The notes below the pieces were generated by a model that was given only the letters and a program-made list of their open reading frames with translations, ran no database searches and was not told the DNA's origin. Of a DNA stretch of 64,000 nucleotides, positions 1 through 12,302 are shown in pieces (positions within the stretch are counted from its first letter, which is position 1; every line of letters begins with the position of its first letter). The position numbers and the translations under genes were made by a program. This DNA is from Mikania micrantha. Its lineage: Eukaryota > Streptophyta > Magnoliopsida > Asterales > Asteraceae. The stretch spans positions 8,420,788-8,484,787 of the forward strand of contig CM018690.1 of the NCBI GenBank assembly GCA_009363875.1. The letters run 5' to 3'.

Positions 1-2
1 AA

Positions 3-155
3 CCGGTTGTTGTATTGGATAGGAAAGTCAAGCAACTTCGGAATAAGACGATTAACCAGGAGATGGTATAATGGAAGAACATGCAGGGTCCTGATGATAC
101 GTGGGAGTCGAAGGATGAAATGCGGAAAATTTATCCTTTACTGTTTGAGGTGTGA
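3..155 (+). pseudogene. gypsy-1 pol 3' end (chromodomain)
   Basis: Tail of a Ty3/gypsy polyprotein that begins left of the window. Read from base 3, the frame gives a C-terminal chromodomain-like segment: VLDRKVKQLRNKTINQEMV, a stop (TAA at 78-80), then WKN...DDTWE...IYPLLFEV and the natural stop at 153-155. In chromoviruses this module directs integration to particular chromatin. The stop falls in the strand just before the conserved WKN...DTWE motif, so this copy is inactive. The following GGGACGAAACC text and polypurine tract are the usual lead-in to a 3' LTR of this lineage. Confidence 0.85.
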
Positions 156-181
156 TGAGGTTTCGGGGACGAAACCTTTAT

Positions 182-196
182 AAGGAGGGGAGAATT
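182..196 (+). other. gypsy-1 polypurine tract
   Basis: Purine-rich run AAGGAGGGGAGAA just before the LTR's first TG. It would prime plus-strand DNA synthesis during reverse transcription. It fixes the LTR start at 197. Confidence 0.75.
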
Positions 197-2301
197 TGTA
201 ACGACCCATTTTGATAAAATATTGTAAAACGAATATAATTGGTGTAAAAATTATATTTTTATATTCTATTTGGTGGGTGTTTTATAAATATTTGATTTCT
301 TGAAATTATGGTGGGTGTTTACTAACTTAATTTAGTTAGTCATAACTAGTTAGAGTTAACTAGTAAAAGAGGGACCAAAGTTGCCAATAGCTGAAAGTTG
401 TAAAATGGAGGGTTAAAGATGTTGACTTGGTCAAAATTACACATTCTTTATGTGTGTGTGTGGCTGGAAGCGTGAAAGAGAGGGGAGAAGACAAGGAGAA
501 ACCTCAAAATCCTGGAAATCTATCAAATTGGTGCATGATTCATGGTTTGATCTTGAATGCAACTGAAGATTTGAGCTCTCCTTGCATTCTACTACACATA
601 GGTAAGAAATTTTGGTGGGTTTTGATGGGATTTTCGTGGGTTTCATATGGGGGTGTGGGTTTGATGAGTGAAATCAAAATTTGGAAGTTTTGATGGTGTC
701 ATATGTTTCTAATCATCATGAATATCATCTAGGAACAACATTTTGTTCATTTCTTGCATGATGATGTATTTGGTAAAAATGGAGTTTTGGGGTTGTTCAT
801 GGTGAAAATGAACTAAGAGGTCTAAATGGGTGATTAGATGATAACTTTATGACATACAACATATGAAATTTGTGTTACCTTGGTGATTGTTGAATTTTGT
901 TTGATTATAAATAAACATGGGAGATTGTTGGAGTTTTAGAAACAATTGAAATGTGTTGGTGAAATCCCTGCACATAAGTTGTTTGATGAAAAGTCAACAA
1001 CTTGATTTTTATCTAACAAAGTGTTTAAAGGGATGGGTGTGGTTAATTAGGTGCTATAATCATAAAAGATGAAATCTTTATGACCTAATGGGTCAATTGG
1101 TGTAAAACTAAATAGGAATGGTGATAATTGGGAGGTGTGGGTGCATTTGACTAATTGTAGTCAAACTTTATATTAAACCTATTAGTTGTGATAATAGGAA
1201 TTGATAGTGAAGGTGTAAGTGGCACCAAACGACCCGAGAAGGAAGTTGTTTAGAGGATAGCGCGTTGGAACAAGGTAAGTCACCCAATCTTCTATTTGTT
1301 ATGTGTAATGGTGTTATGCAATAATGAATATGTTGTGGAAGATTGACTTTATGGTGAATTGATGATTTTGGTGCTTGTTGATAGACAATGATAAGCAATA
1401 GGTGATATATGTTGCTTGATTTTGTTGGTATGGTGTTTTAATGCTAGTTCATGATTTACTTGGTGTTAATTTGTATGTGTGTTGAATGGTTTAACTTAAT
1501 TCACAAGGTGTGTGAATTGTAATTGAATTCAACTAAAATTGGTGTTTTGAATCACAAGTGGTGTGATCATAACATTGAATTATTCACATGGTGTGCGAAT
1601 GTTCTTTGTTGGGTGTAATCAAGTTAGTAAAACACAAGTGGTGTGGTTTACTTAACTTGAGAAATCTTGTGGAATAAGATTTCAATGGAGTTTTGGGTGC
1701 AAACGACCCGTTAGTAAATCGTTTGATATTATGACCATGATGGTTATAATTTGGTGAATTAAGGTGTTTAATATGATTATATGGTGTTATATAATGTTTA
1801 TGGGGGTATTGGAACGGTCGTATTTGAGCGAAAGGGTTAAGATGGCTTAAAACAGCAAAAATAGCCGTGCAGGTGGTGCCCGGCGTATGATACGCCTGGG
1901 GGGGGCGTATCATACGCCTCCTTCAGCTCCATCTTCGGATTTTGTCTGTGATACGCCCCAGATACGCCTAAACCATACGCCCCGAGTAAAATTTGACCAA
2001 AATTGACTTTTTGGGTCATGTAAGCTCGTGTGGTCGGGCATGGTGATCTTACTTAGTTCTAATGAACTAATGGTGACTTAATTATGGTGTTTCAGGTGAA
2101 CGGAAGGGGTGAACGGGGTCGTGATCGGTTTGCTTTGGAAGGACTCGGATCAAACACGTTTTGGGTTTTACTTTGTTGTGTTAAAACAAAGGTTTTTGGT
2201 GATAACTCAAATGTAGTTTTTGTTATTAAATGTTTAAATAACATCATTCATTTTGTAAAGTCGCATGTAAGTGGCATGTGTTGGTGGGTTTGGGGCTTAC
2301 A
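197..2301 (+). mobile_element. gypsy-1 3' LTR
   Basis: LTR of 2105 bp, starting TGTAACGACCC right after the polypurine tract and ending GGGCTTACA at 2301. The end was set because copia coding sequence on the other strand resumes at 2302. The ending also matches the style of the related solo LTR at 18502-21046 (start TGTAACAACCC, end GGGTTTTACA). Both LTRs share a 'gttgcca...ggaggttaaa' segment near their first quarter, so they belong to related lineages. Degenerate GTGGTGTG-type repeats occupy about 1499-1660. The 5 bp after the end (ataca) should recur left of the gypsy 5' LTR, outside the window. Confidence 0.8.
1877..1990 (+). repeat. GGCGTATSATACGCC palindrome cluster
   Basis: Inside the gypsy-1 LTR, the palindrome-like blocks GGCGTATGATACGCC and GGCGTATCATACGCC stand back to back across a G run. 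Three more 'tacgcc' blocks follow by 1983. They are GC-rich and CpG-containing in an AT-rich LTR. This could be an enhancer-like or small-RNA-targeted block, but no function can be shown from sequence. Confidence 0.6.
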
Positions 2302-3007
2302 ATACACTCCCGAATGAAATGGTAACGGGTATCTATATGCTTGCTTCTTCCATGAAAAACCAGATTTTTCATGAACTCAATGCTGACTTGTTGTCAACCT
2401 TTAACTTCACCTTTTTAGTTTTCCATCCTATTAATTCTTTCAACACATTTTTCAGCCAAATATCTTGACACGCGGTTGCCGTTGCAGCCATGAATTCCGC
2501 CTCACATGAAGATAGAGCAACTGTTTGTTGTTTTATACTTGCCCATGCAACCGGACCTCCTCCAAAGAAGAATATCATACCGGTGGTTCCTTTTCCATCG
2601 TATTGATCAGTAGCAAAACTACTATCACTATAACCAAGTAGCTCCTTTTTACCACCTTTGTAAAACATTATGCCATAGTCGATTGTACCCTTCGCATACC
2701 ACAATATATGTTTTACAGCCTTCCAATGAACCTCCTTGGGTGATGCCATAAACCGACTGACTAGCCCAACCGAATAGTTAAGGTCTTGGCGAGTGTGTGT
2801 CAAATACCGAAAATAACCTATCACTTGTCTGTACTTGGTTTCATCAAATTTTGTTCCATTTTCTTCCTTAGTTAAATGCAGCTTTGACTCCATTGGATAT
2901 CTGCTTGAATTACAATCTTGCATTTGGGCCATATTCAACAATTTTCTTGCATAGAAACTTTGCTTCAGAGTAGTTCCTTTCGTTCCTTGTTCCACCTCAA
3001 TTCCCAA
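2302..3007 (-). pseudogene. copia-1 RT tail and RNase H
   Basis: C-terminal polyprotein part. It reads through the connection domain (SFYARKLLNMAQ), a block like SDSSFATDQYDGKGTTG, and the RNase H signature VALSSCEAEFMAAT, with catalytic Asp/Glu positions visible. A frameshift near 2376 moves the reading to another frame. That frame continues as FMKNLVFHGRSKHIDTRYHF and then RECI, and is cut at 2302. The text fits copia RNase H ends up to the ...HIDTRYHFIRE motif, so the break is an insertion and not a natural end. Confidence 0.85.
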
Positions 3008-3029
3008 GTAATAAGATAGTAACCAAGAT

Positions 3030-3717
3030 TACTCATTTCGAATCTTGTTTCCGTTTGCTTCATAAAATTTCCAATCTTTTGAAAGCTTGTACCAGTGACA
3101 ATCAAATCATCTACATAAACACCAACAATTAATAACCCATTTTGACTAGCTTGCTTGTAGACTGCTTGTTCATAAGGGCACCTTTCAAAACCAAATTCTT
3201 TTAATGTTCAATCAAGTTTATGTTTTCATGCTCGTGGAGCTTGCCGGAGACCATAAAGCTCTTTATCCAAGCAGTACACCGTATTCTCACTTCCCTTCTT
3301 CTCGAACCCTTGCGGTTGTTGCACATACACCTCCTCCTTCAAATTGCCATGAAGGAATGCCGACTTCACATCTAGGTGATAGACTTTCCACCCTTCACTT
3401 GCTGCAAGTGTAAGAATTAAACGTACGGTTTCTATCCTTGCTACAGGGGCATATGCCTCATCAAAGTCAAGTCCTTGTTTTTGCACATATCCATTCGCAA
3501 CTAACCTTGACTTATATATACTTACTTCACCATTTGCATCCCGCTTAACCTTGTAAACCCATTTTAACCCGATTGCTTTGTGCCCTGTTGGCAATGTTGT
3601 CAAGTGCCAAGTTTTGTTACGCTCAATTGACTCTATTTCTTGCTTCATTGCTTGTTCCCAGTTCGAATCTCGCGCTGCCTCCGTATTATTCCAAGGTTCA
3701 TTACTAGCTAGTAACAA
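3030..3717 (-). pseudogene. copia-1 reverse transcriptase
   Basis: Copia RT domain (RVT_2 type). It shows the KWVYKVKRDANGEV start, DFDEAYAPVARIETVRLIL, the first catalytic aspartate in LDVKSAFLHGNLKEEVYVQQ, and YGLRQAPRA. After a frameshift near 3226, the other two aspartates occur in GVYVDDLIVTG (about 3085-3125). RT copies the element's RNA into DNA. The frame is split at least twice, so no full enzyme could be made. Confidence 0.88.
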
Positions 3718-3859
3718 CTCATAATTTGGAGTCTCAAATTATACAGTTTGATCATACAGTTCATCAATTGATTTAAACCCCCTCGGTGGTGTGTGATCAT
3801 AATTAGCAGAGTCTTCTTGCGCTTCTCTGACTTGGTTGGTCAGAAGACACGTTCTCTTA

Positions 3860-5364
3860 TGGGTTGTTTGGAACAAAACTCGATCTTGGATTATGTTCCA
3901 ATTCAGGCCCATATATAGTTGGTACATCATCCAAGCTTTGTGACATATCTTGGTTCTCTACAAGAAAATCAGTCCATACATACTCACTTTCTGTCATATT
4001 ACTTGTGTAACGATTCCAATCAAAACTCTTATCTTCCTCAAATACCACATCACGTGATATTACAATCTTGCCTTTTTCAACATCATAACACCGGTATGCT
4101 TTGCTACCAGGTTCAGATCCAAGATGGACCATCGGCTTGCTACGATCACTTAACTTTGTAAGATTCGGTGTCGGAACCTTTACGTGTGATAGACAACCAA
4201 AAACCCGAACATGCAACAAACTCGGTTTCCTTCTTTTGAAAGCTTCTATGGAGTTTTGCCTTGAACCGCCTTGGTCGTAGTTCTGTTTAGCAAATAAACA
4301 ACATGTCGTACTACTTCACCCCACATATTTTGTGGAATATTCATCGCCTTCAACAAGCTTCGAGTTGTACCAAGTATTGTTCTATTCTTACGTTCCACCA
4401 CACCGTTTTGTTGAGGTGTGTATGGTGCCGTAAGATTTCGTTTGATTCCCGAATTCTCACAAAAATCATTAAAATGACTAGATGTGAACTCACCTCCACA
4501 ATCGGTTCGTAGCGTTTTGATCTTGAATGAGCTTTCCTCTTCAACTTTGCTCTTGAACTTCTTAAACAGAGTAAAAGCTTCATCCTTTGATCTAATGACA
4601 TATATTCAAGAATATCTGCTGTAATCATCAACGAATAAGAGAAAGAACCTATTTCCTCCCACTGTTTTTGGTGTTATGGGTCCACAAATATCGGCATATA
4701 CAAGCTCCAATGGTTTAGTAGCTCTATACTCCGCTTGATCTGGAAATGCATTTCGTTGTTGCTTTCCTACTAGGCATGCATCACACACATGATTTAACTT
4801 TTGTATAACAGACACTCCTTTCACAAGCACCTTTGATGTCATGTAATTTAATACATGAAAATTCACATGCCCGAGACGCGCATGCCAAAGCCAATAAGTT
4901 TTATCAATCTGAGTCACAAGGCACAGAGGTGTGACAATATTCAATTTCACCTTATATAACCTGTTCGTACACCGCTGCACTTTCATAAGCAACCACCGAT
5001 CACTTCCATATAACCACAAGTACTTATCTTCCATTATTACTCTACAGCCTCCTTCAGTTAATTTCCCAAGACTCAATATATTGCTACGCAAATTAGGTAT
5101 ATAATAAACATTAGTAATGATTCGTTTCTCACATGTCTTTCCTTCTATTGTTAATGAGCCTTTTCCTTTGATTTCCACCGTTAAACCATCACCAAAGCGT
5201 ACATTTTCGGAAATGCTATCATCAACATTTGTCAAGTGATTCATTACACCCGTCATGTGGTTTCTAGCGCTATTGTCTAAATACCACATGCCATCTTCCA
5301 TATAATTTCCTGGTACCACCTTTTCTTCGTTCAGAAACACACGTTCTTGAGTTGTAACCGCCAT
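3860..5364 (-). pseudogene. copia-1 protease and integrase
   Basis: From the upper end: a retropepsin block WYLDNSARNHMTG, where copia elements usually have D-T/S-G-A, so the active-site triad reads D-N-S. Then the GAG-pre-integrase HARLGH...CDACLVGKQQRNAF zinc-binding region. Then the integrase core with first Asp in FVDDYSRYS, second in DCGGEF (about 4470-4490) and Glu in QQNGVVERKNRT (about 4395-4420). The C-terminal block HVRVFGCLSHVKVP...SRDVVFEEDKSF follows. Frame breaks lie near 4610 and between about 4220 and 4350. Confidence 0.85.
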
Positions 5365-5424
5365 CAGTAATTGTAGCTCTTCCTCCCGGGCTTCTGATAA
5401 ATTTGATTCATCATTCTTCTGTTT

Positions 5425-6383
5425 TGCGTTAGGACATTCGTATGCATAATGTCCGAGTTTTTCACAGCGGTAACATTTAACTTGGGCCTTATATCGAGTT
5501 CTTGTATTTTATCGATGGTTCACGTTCATGTACGTCCGCCCTCGACTTCTGCCTCTAACAAAATTCTGAATTCGGCATCTGCCATGACCCCTATTGTTGC
5601 AACTTTGGAAGCCTTGACCACGTCCTTGTCCTCTGCCTTCATTATTGATCCGATCCCTTGGTTTTGTAGATGTTTCAGAACGTGTAAATAACAATTTGTT
5701 TTGTCCCTCGCCAGTCACAGGTTGGGATTTTGTTCTCTCTTCATATGCTTTTAAACGGCCAACAACCTCTTCAAAGGATACATCTTCAATTGACAGAAAT
5801 TGTTCAATTGAGGCTACAATTGCAGGTATCTAGGCGACATTGAGTTCAAGAACTTCCTTACCAATTTTTCATCTTTAAGTGAGGAGCCAAGACTTTTATA
5901 TCGAGACTGTATCCCACTTAGCTTTTCAGCAAAATCGTCTATTGTTTCAGTTTCCTTCATCTGAAGCATCTCTAATTCACTTCTTAATGTTTGTAGATGG
6001 GCTTTCTGGACACGATCAACTCTCAAATATCTGAATCGGAGTGCTTCCCACACATCATTTGTTTATGAAAACTTTGCAACTTGTAGAAGTACATCTTCTG
6101 GTAATGATTGATAAATCATTTCCTTTGCCATAAACTTTTTCTTGTCTTCAACCTCACTCCCCATCACAGGGTCTATGGCCTCTCGCAGACCATGTGATGC
6201 TAAAACAATTTCCATCATGATTGACCAGACGGTGTAGTTTGTTGATGTTAGCTTCAGACACTGCAAAGACACACTGCTTGACTCTCTAGCGGTAGGTACG
6301 ATGACGCCACTGCCACTAGTTCCTTCCGCCATTTTCTGCACAGATTGTTCCTTCTCGCCTCCTGGTGTTAATCTGTTGCCCAT
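5425..6383 (-). pseudogene. copia-1 gag
   Basis: Start codon at 6383 (MGNRLTPGGEKEQ). The N-terminal region has LKLTSTNYTVWSIMMEIVL, typical of plant copia Gag (DUF4219/UBN2 type). Then LRFRYLRVDRVQKAHLQ and the capsid-like SEL...MKETETIDDFAEKL. An RG-rich spacer (about 5520-5640) precedes one CCHC zinc knuckle CYRCEKLGHYAYEC (about 5430-5475). Frame breaks near 6055 and 5800 split the gene in three. Gag would form the virus-like particle around the element RNA. Confidence 0.82.
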
Positions 6384-6401
6384 CTTCTCCTCAAGATAAC
6401 C

Positions 6402-6420
6402 GGGCTCTGATGTTTACAAT
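6402..6420 (-). other. copia-1 primer-binding-site remnant
   Basis: On the minus strand, ATTGTAAACATCAGAGCCCGG follows the proposed LTR end. It resembles the usual ATTGGTATCAGAGCC initiator-Met tRNA primer site but has changes in the first half. Confidence 0.5.
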
Positions 6421-6560
6421 TGGTATAGAACTTGAATCACACAATACACAAAACCAACAGATGCTTCTTATTCATATATCTTTAAAGTTAGTACATGAAC
6501 AATTTAAATAGAAAACCTGACATGCTAACCATCTGTTTGATTACATAAAACTAAAAAACA
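6421..6560 (-). mobile_element. copia-1 putative short 5' LTR
   Basis: In element orientation the stretch starts TGTTTTTTAGTTTTATG (at 6560) and ends GTTCTATACCA (at 6421), so it has TG...CA ends. It has a TATTTAAAT promoter-like box near 6500 and lies next to the primer site. The size (140 bp) suits short-LTR copia elements. The partner LTR lies outside the window, so the outer end is a guess. Confidence 0.4.
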
Positions 6561-7229
6561 ATTATTACTAAATTTATAGTTATTAAAGATTAAATAACTC
6601 ATCTGAAGGTAGTCCAAAAACCTTGATCATTATTGGGTCTGGGTCAACAATTAATATGCCAAGATAGCAACTATGTCTTTTTTGGTGGCAAGCTTTGTAA
6701 AGTACAAATGGGTCAATACTCACTCAATATCTGATGATTTCATTACTGAATAAACATGCAAACTCATAAGATTACAGACTCAACCATAAAGATAAAAAAA
6801 CAGCAACAACCACGACTCTTAACTGAACACAAAAGACTCAGCAACACACCCACATACTCAAATTATCATCAGACTTTTTCAACGTAATAAAACTGACACC
6901 TGCATGGGCTTCTAAATGACCCATACAAGACCCAAACATAAATAACCCAACATGCTTAAAATACTTAAAAGCATAGCCAAATAAGCTTGTCTCATGGTCA
7001 TCAAAATGCTAAAACAGGTTTTCCTAGTCTAGTGTTGAGGTCGTATATAGAGGTTTTTCCAACACTACAACCGAGAATGCATGGTTTTGTAACTTATTGA
7101 TTGAGCTTTATGCTCATGTTTGTGATGCCATTATTGTAATCTGTGATAACGTCTCAACTGTCTATTTATTTGGGAACACGTTTCAACATCAATGTACAAA
7201 ACGTATTAAGAATGGCATTCATTTTAATG
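6561..7229. other. no gene seen
   Basis: AT-rich sequence between copia-1 and the LARD element. I see no coding frame, RNA gene or recognisable repeat end. It may be flanking DNA or further decayed element sequence. Confidence 0.6.
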
Positions 7230-7742
7230 TGTCAAAATGAGCCAAGTCAACCAACAATTTACAGATTCAACTGAATCTGTGATTATACTAAAAATAAAGA
7301 CCAAAAGATTTGAATTACAAAGAACCATCATCTATTACAACTCGATCTAAATACTCAGACTCGACACCCTAAAACATGAATACAAGACAAAGCATACATA
7401 ATATAACTCTGAACATCAAGATCTACATATACGAACCAGAATGCTGTTCATCAATTGCATGAACAAAAACAGAAAATAACCAAACCGTAGATCATAAGTC
7501 ATAGATCAGAAGTCAGAAAGACGAAGCACAGACCGGAAGCCCGCAAGAACAAAGTGGATGACTTCAGATAATTAAGAAACCTTTGATCCAGAAGCCCACA
7601 TACTCTCATAAGCCTCCTTAGCCCACAAACTCATGGCCAACCCAAATATACACCAATACACATAAACCAAATATAAGTAAAATATAAACCACACAAAGAA
7701 TTTTAAAATTGAATCACAAGACTTTTAATATGTATTTTAACA
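7230..7742 (-). mobile_element. LARD 3' LTR
   Basis: Downstream LTR in element orientation. It matches 16035-16547 along its whole length with scattered substitutions, a few percent by eye, so insertion is old but not ancient. Confidence 0.88.
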
Positions 7743-7753
7743 CCCTCCCTCAA
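7743..7753 (-). other. LARD polypurine tract
   Basis: Plus strand CCCTCCCTCAA, i.e. TTGAGGGAGGG on the element strand, directly before the LTR's TGTT. Confidence 0.85.
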
Positions 7754-10700
7754 TTTTATAATTCAACATCATACATTTAGATCTTATTCATCAAAAAAAC
7801 TTTCTTTTAAGAAAAAAAACAATCCAAATTCAAAAAATGCTTCGTTCTAATATAAAAGACCAAAAAGACTACAATATCTGTAGCAACACTACTCTTCATA
7901 ATTCAAAGTAGTAGATGAACATACCTGCATATAGAATTCAACAAGGATATAAATCTAATTCCATATGTTTAATTTAGTTTTTTCTTTTGCAAAAGATTGG
8001 ATTTGCAGCAATTTAGAAAACTGTACTATTTATAATAAAACAGTGACACAGGAAAAACTATAGCTAATTTTAAACCAGAAAAAAAAAACTTCAAAATTCA
8101 TAAACACTTGCAAACTGTCAAACACATGGCTTCATTTATGCTACATCAGAAAATAGAGAAATTTTTTTCTTCAAAAAGTACCCAATAACATATCTTCATG
8201 ACTCCAGATACTTACCTCAATCATAATCAACTAAAGAAATGAGATCACAAGTATTACCTTTCTTGAGTAAAAGTCTTTTCCTGTATACTTTTTTCAAACA
8301 CCTAAGTAACCATAAAGCAATTGAAGATGTATATTACAAAATAATGCATAAACTAACTTAAGAATTGCTGCATATGAAATATCAAGTCTAGTGAAGGACC
8401 ATTCATTATACAAATATTACCTTTAAAAGTTGTGTAGATAAGTAAAAAATAAATAGATTATAACAATACTCAACTCAACACAACCATATAAACTACCACT
8501 AAACCATAAATTCTTATAAATAGAGAGAACTCTTGACCTAAAACTTAAAGACAGCCAAGGACAAACAAAGACAAGCAATTCAATCTTTAAATTTAAAATT
8601 CTATATCAATATAAATCTATTTTAATTTCATTGTAACCAGTGATATAAAAACTATTATGAGATAACAAATTAACAACCGCATATCGTAGCAGAGATTACC
8701 AATTGTTAACACAAAAGCTTTTATTAAAAAATAGATGTCTAGAGAATATTTATAAATCTTAGTATCATATATAAAAAAAATCAAACTGAATAGTGAACTT
8801 TAAATGCACTCTCAACACAGAAGATACATACTTTTTGAGTCAACAAGAAAAATAAACCAATATATATATCTCTGTGTGTGTGTGTTTTGGCTAACAAAAA
8901 ACATATGATTATGCAAACAATCATATTATTATTCAATAGATCAAAGAGCAACAAAATTTGCATAAGCTATACCAACTATAAAATCCATCACCAACCCAGA
9001 CAATGAACAAAGACACGTCCTTCCATGTGATGAAATTTATCAAACAAGTCTAGACAATAGGTTTTATGAAAAAATTATGATAAAAAAACCTAACTATAGA
9101 TGAAGATTGACATGAGAGAGAGATTGGTTAAGAAATTACTTGAACTACTTAGTTGAAAAAAAGCAATAATAATAATACAGTAAACAAGATATGTGGATCA
9201 AACAAGACATCATGAAAACAAATGTGATAGAGATAAGACATGGCTATCGCTATACAATTTCAAAAAAAAATAAAGACCCACCAAAAAACAAGGAATTAAT
9301 ATGACTTTAAACTTTCAAGTGGACATTAAACCCCACAAGACAAGTCAGTTGACTTACTAACTTTGTGTGACGCCATAAAGGAGAACCAACCACAAATTTT
9401 CACGTATAAAAGACATGAACAACAATATTTGAGAAAAGAATCTTGATCAATATATGTACACAAGACAACAATACAACTTGATGTCTATAAAGACGGATAA
9501 AACACAAGCTAACGTTTATTATTATAAGAACTTTCTCCCAACATTGATTATCCCAACATATTTTAATCAAACAATGAATTTTAGATTCATTGTTGACAAA
9601 AAAGAAGTAAACACAGAAAATGCCACAAGGCACTTAATAGCTTGTAGTAATCACCACAAAAGATGACAATCATTCAACATATTCCAAAGAATTTATACGG
9701 TTGCACCCATATATCAGATACAAACCTGATGAAACATAAAGCCACTTGACTTTGAAAAAACCAAAATATGTCACAAGACATATACTAAAAATAAGAGTTA
9801 CTAAACTCTATGAAAATATCATATACACATCTGATTAACAAGGAATCACAAAATTCCAAACACTATCAAAAAACACATTTGATAGAACTAAAGTCACACG
9901 ACCTTTAAGATTTTAGAATCACATCAGAAAACAATTGAACACTATCAAAACACACAACTTCCAAGATTAAGACATGTCAGAAGATATCTACAATCTTTCT
10001 GTAACACTACAGAAAAAACTAACCAGAACAATTTCTGATTAAGACAAAGAGAATCATATTATTCAAAAAACTATCAGAAACATATCATAAAAGACAAATA
10101 AAAAGCCACATGACCTTTAAGAACTCAGAACTATGTCTGAAGATGAGAATTGTGAAGAACTTAAAGACTAATTTGATGTGATCAAAATCTTTTACAACTT
10201 TACACGAACATACTAGATACTAACTTGTAAAGAACATAAAGTCTAATTTGACCAAGCAAAAACTTTTATAGCTTCACATGAAATACTGAATCACAAGATT
10301 CATAAAACAATTTCTACAAAACTTAGAATCACATGATTCAAAAACATAAGAAAACTCTACAGACAACAATACTTCTGATTGATATTAAATCGCAAGATTC
10401 TCGCAATTAAGCAACACAACATGGCTGTTGAAACAACAAAGAATTTGAACAATACATTCTTATAGACTTAAAATAGGATTATGCTAAATGAATCACACTT
10501 CATCAATTATAAAAATATACAAGTTCATGAGAAAACATAACTGTCAGATTGAATAGAAATAACTACTTAACCTAGAAAACAATTATAACCAACAAATTCT
10601 TAACAACACTTCAGGCATGTTTAACAAATTTAACATAGAAAAAATCTAATATAAAATTGTTTTTTTCCTTAGAAAACTTATACAAAAGATTAAAGTGACA

Positions 10701-10994
10701 AACAAAGATAAATAACATCATTATAATGCCAAGTATAACTTTCATCACAAAAAACAACTAACATATAACTTGGTATTTTATTGAGAAAAATTTTATTTTA
10801 TGTCAACACAATTAAAACAAGTCTAACTTCAACCATAAAATGATTCAAATGTTAATTTCATTTCAACAAAAGCAGTCACAACATAAACATAAATCAAATC
10901 TCTGAGTAAAACAATTTAGTCTAACATGAGATCTTAGACACCAAAAAATATGAACATGTGATCATAGACACCAAGAAACTCTAAAAGAAAGAAA
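7754..10994. other. LARD internal region, non-coding
   Basis: About 3.2 kb, very A-rich on the plus strand (so T-rich on the element strand). Phrases such as 'cacatgac.tt' and 'aatcacaagattc' recur at irregular spacing between about 9900 and 10400. No retroelement protein motif is readable in any frame. Short open frames here (for example 8781-8963 and 9400-9666) look like chance. Confidence 0.7.
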
Positions 10995-11887
10995 TACATT
11001 GTGACAACCAGTACCAGACCGTCCGGCAAGTCCATACGCTATGTGTACTTTCACTATTCACTGTGTGAAAATACAATGTGTAAACAGTTGTGTAACAACA
11101 GAAATCAGAAAACAAACAACCGTTGTATGTCTTTAAGTGAAAACTTAAATACAGGGAATACAACAACTCAGGAGAAACAATAGTGTGCAAAAAAAATGAC
11201 AAGAACATATCGGTTGCGATCTGATATCCATAGATAACAGGAATCAGATGGCCGAAAACTTAGTACGAAAGCAATGTGAATCCAATAATATCAATGTGAA
11301 AATAGGCAAGTATAGTTGAGTCCGTCTGTGAGAATGTTCAATGCAAAACAATAACTCAGTATCGTATACGAATAATAAACCGATAAGTAGTGTGCATGGG
11401 TGACGATTCACACAAACATATATGTGGGTTTAAAGTTCTGAATGATAACTGATAAGTAGAAAACCAAATCGGAAAGTGAAACGTACGATCGTGTTCGTAC
11501 AGTTAGCGCTCTGTACGAAGACGCGCGTAACTAACGTTTTCTGACGAAACGGTGAAAACTAACGATCTCGACCATTAGAATAATAAAAATTAGATAATAA
11601 TAATATATTTTATAAATTTACACCAAAACCCTAACCTATAACATCAACCCAGTAAAAACAACACGCAATTTACGATTTGAAACGAAATAACAAGATTAAC
11701 TGTCGAATCGCGAGCAAAGCAGTAAAAATTAAAGGAAACATAATTATTTATGTTTTACAATTTTGAAACTCATCAAAATAGTCCGAGAAAACTATTTATT
11801 TAAAATTTGTAAATACGCGCGTAACGTTCCGGAAACGCGGCGAATACGAGAACCGAACAACCGAAACGAACCCGAACACCCGCGTGG

Positions 11888-11896
11888 TATAAAAAA
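11888..11896 (+). promoter_or_regulatory. LTR TATA-like box
   Basis: TATAAAAAA about 890 bp into the solo LTR, followed about 20-90 bp downstream by 'ctctatctctctaaaacccta' style pyrimidine-rich sequence typical of plant transcript starts. If the solo LTR is still active, transcription would run rightward. Confidence 0.5.
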
Positions 11897-12302
11897 GCCT
11901 AAATGAGGCTTTCTTCTTCATTTTCCCCTTCCCTCTATCTCTCTAAAACCCTAAACCCGGATTCCCTCTCTCTCTACAATTTCAAACTTTAAACCTCAAG
12001 ATCTTGCTCAATACTTGACCAAATCACGTGTTCTTGGTGCCAAATTGAAGCTCTCAACACCCTCTACACGAAAGGACAAAGGATCGGTCCTATCTCCACC
12101 TCAAACTCTCGAAATCTTAGTGAGAAGGTTCGTTTTTTTAGGGTTTTCTACACACCCGACACAACCACGGTTTAACCAGCTTTAAACATATCTTTTTCGA
12201 CTCATACACCTTCTAAATGAGTTTACTCACCTAAACCCACTCAAAACGAGTATATATACGACTAAACTTCGAAATCATCTTCCTCCATGGCTGAAAACCC
12301 GT

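Larger units (their letters stand above)
2302..6560 (-). mobile_element. copia-1 retrotransposon, 3' part cut off by gypsy-1
   Basis: Minus-strand Ty1/copia element in the order LTR, gag, protease, integrase, RT, RNase H (copia order: integrase before RT). The RNase H reading stops at 2302, where the gypsy-1 LTR begins. The rest of RNase H and the 3' LTR should lie left of the window. The upper limit is a proposed short 5' LTR (6421-6560). All coding domains are present but broken by frameshifts and stops. Confidence 0.8.
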
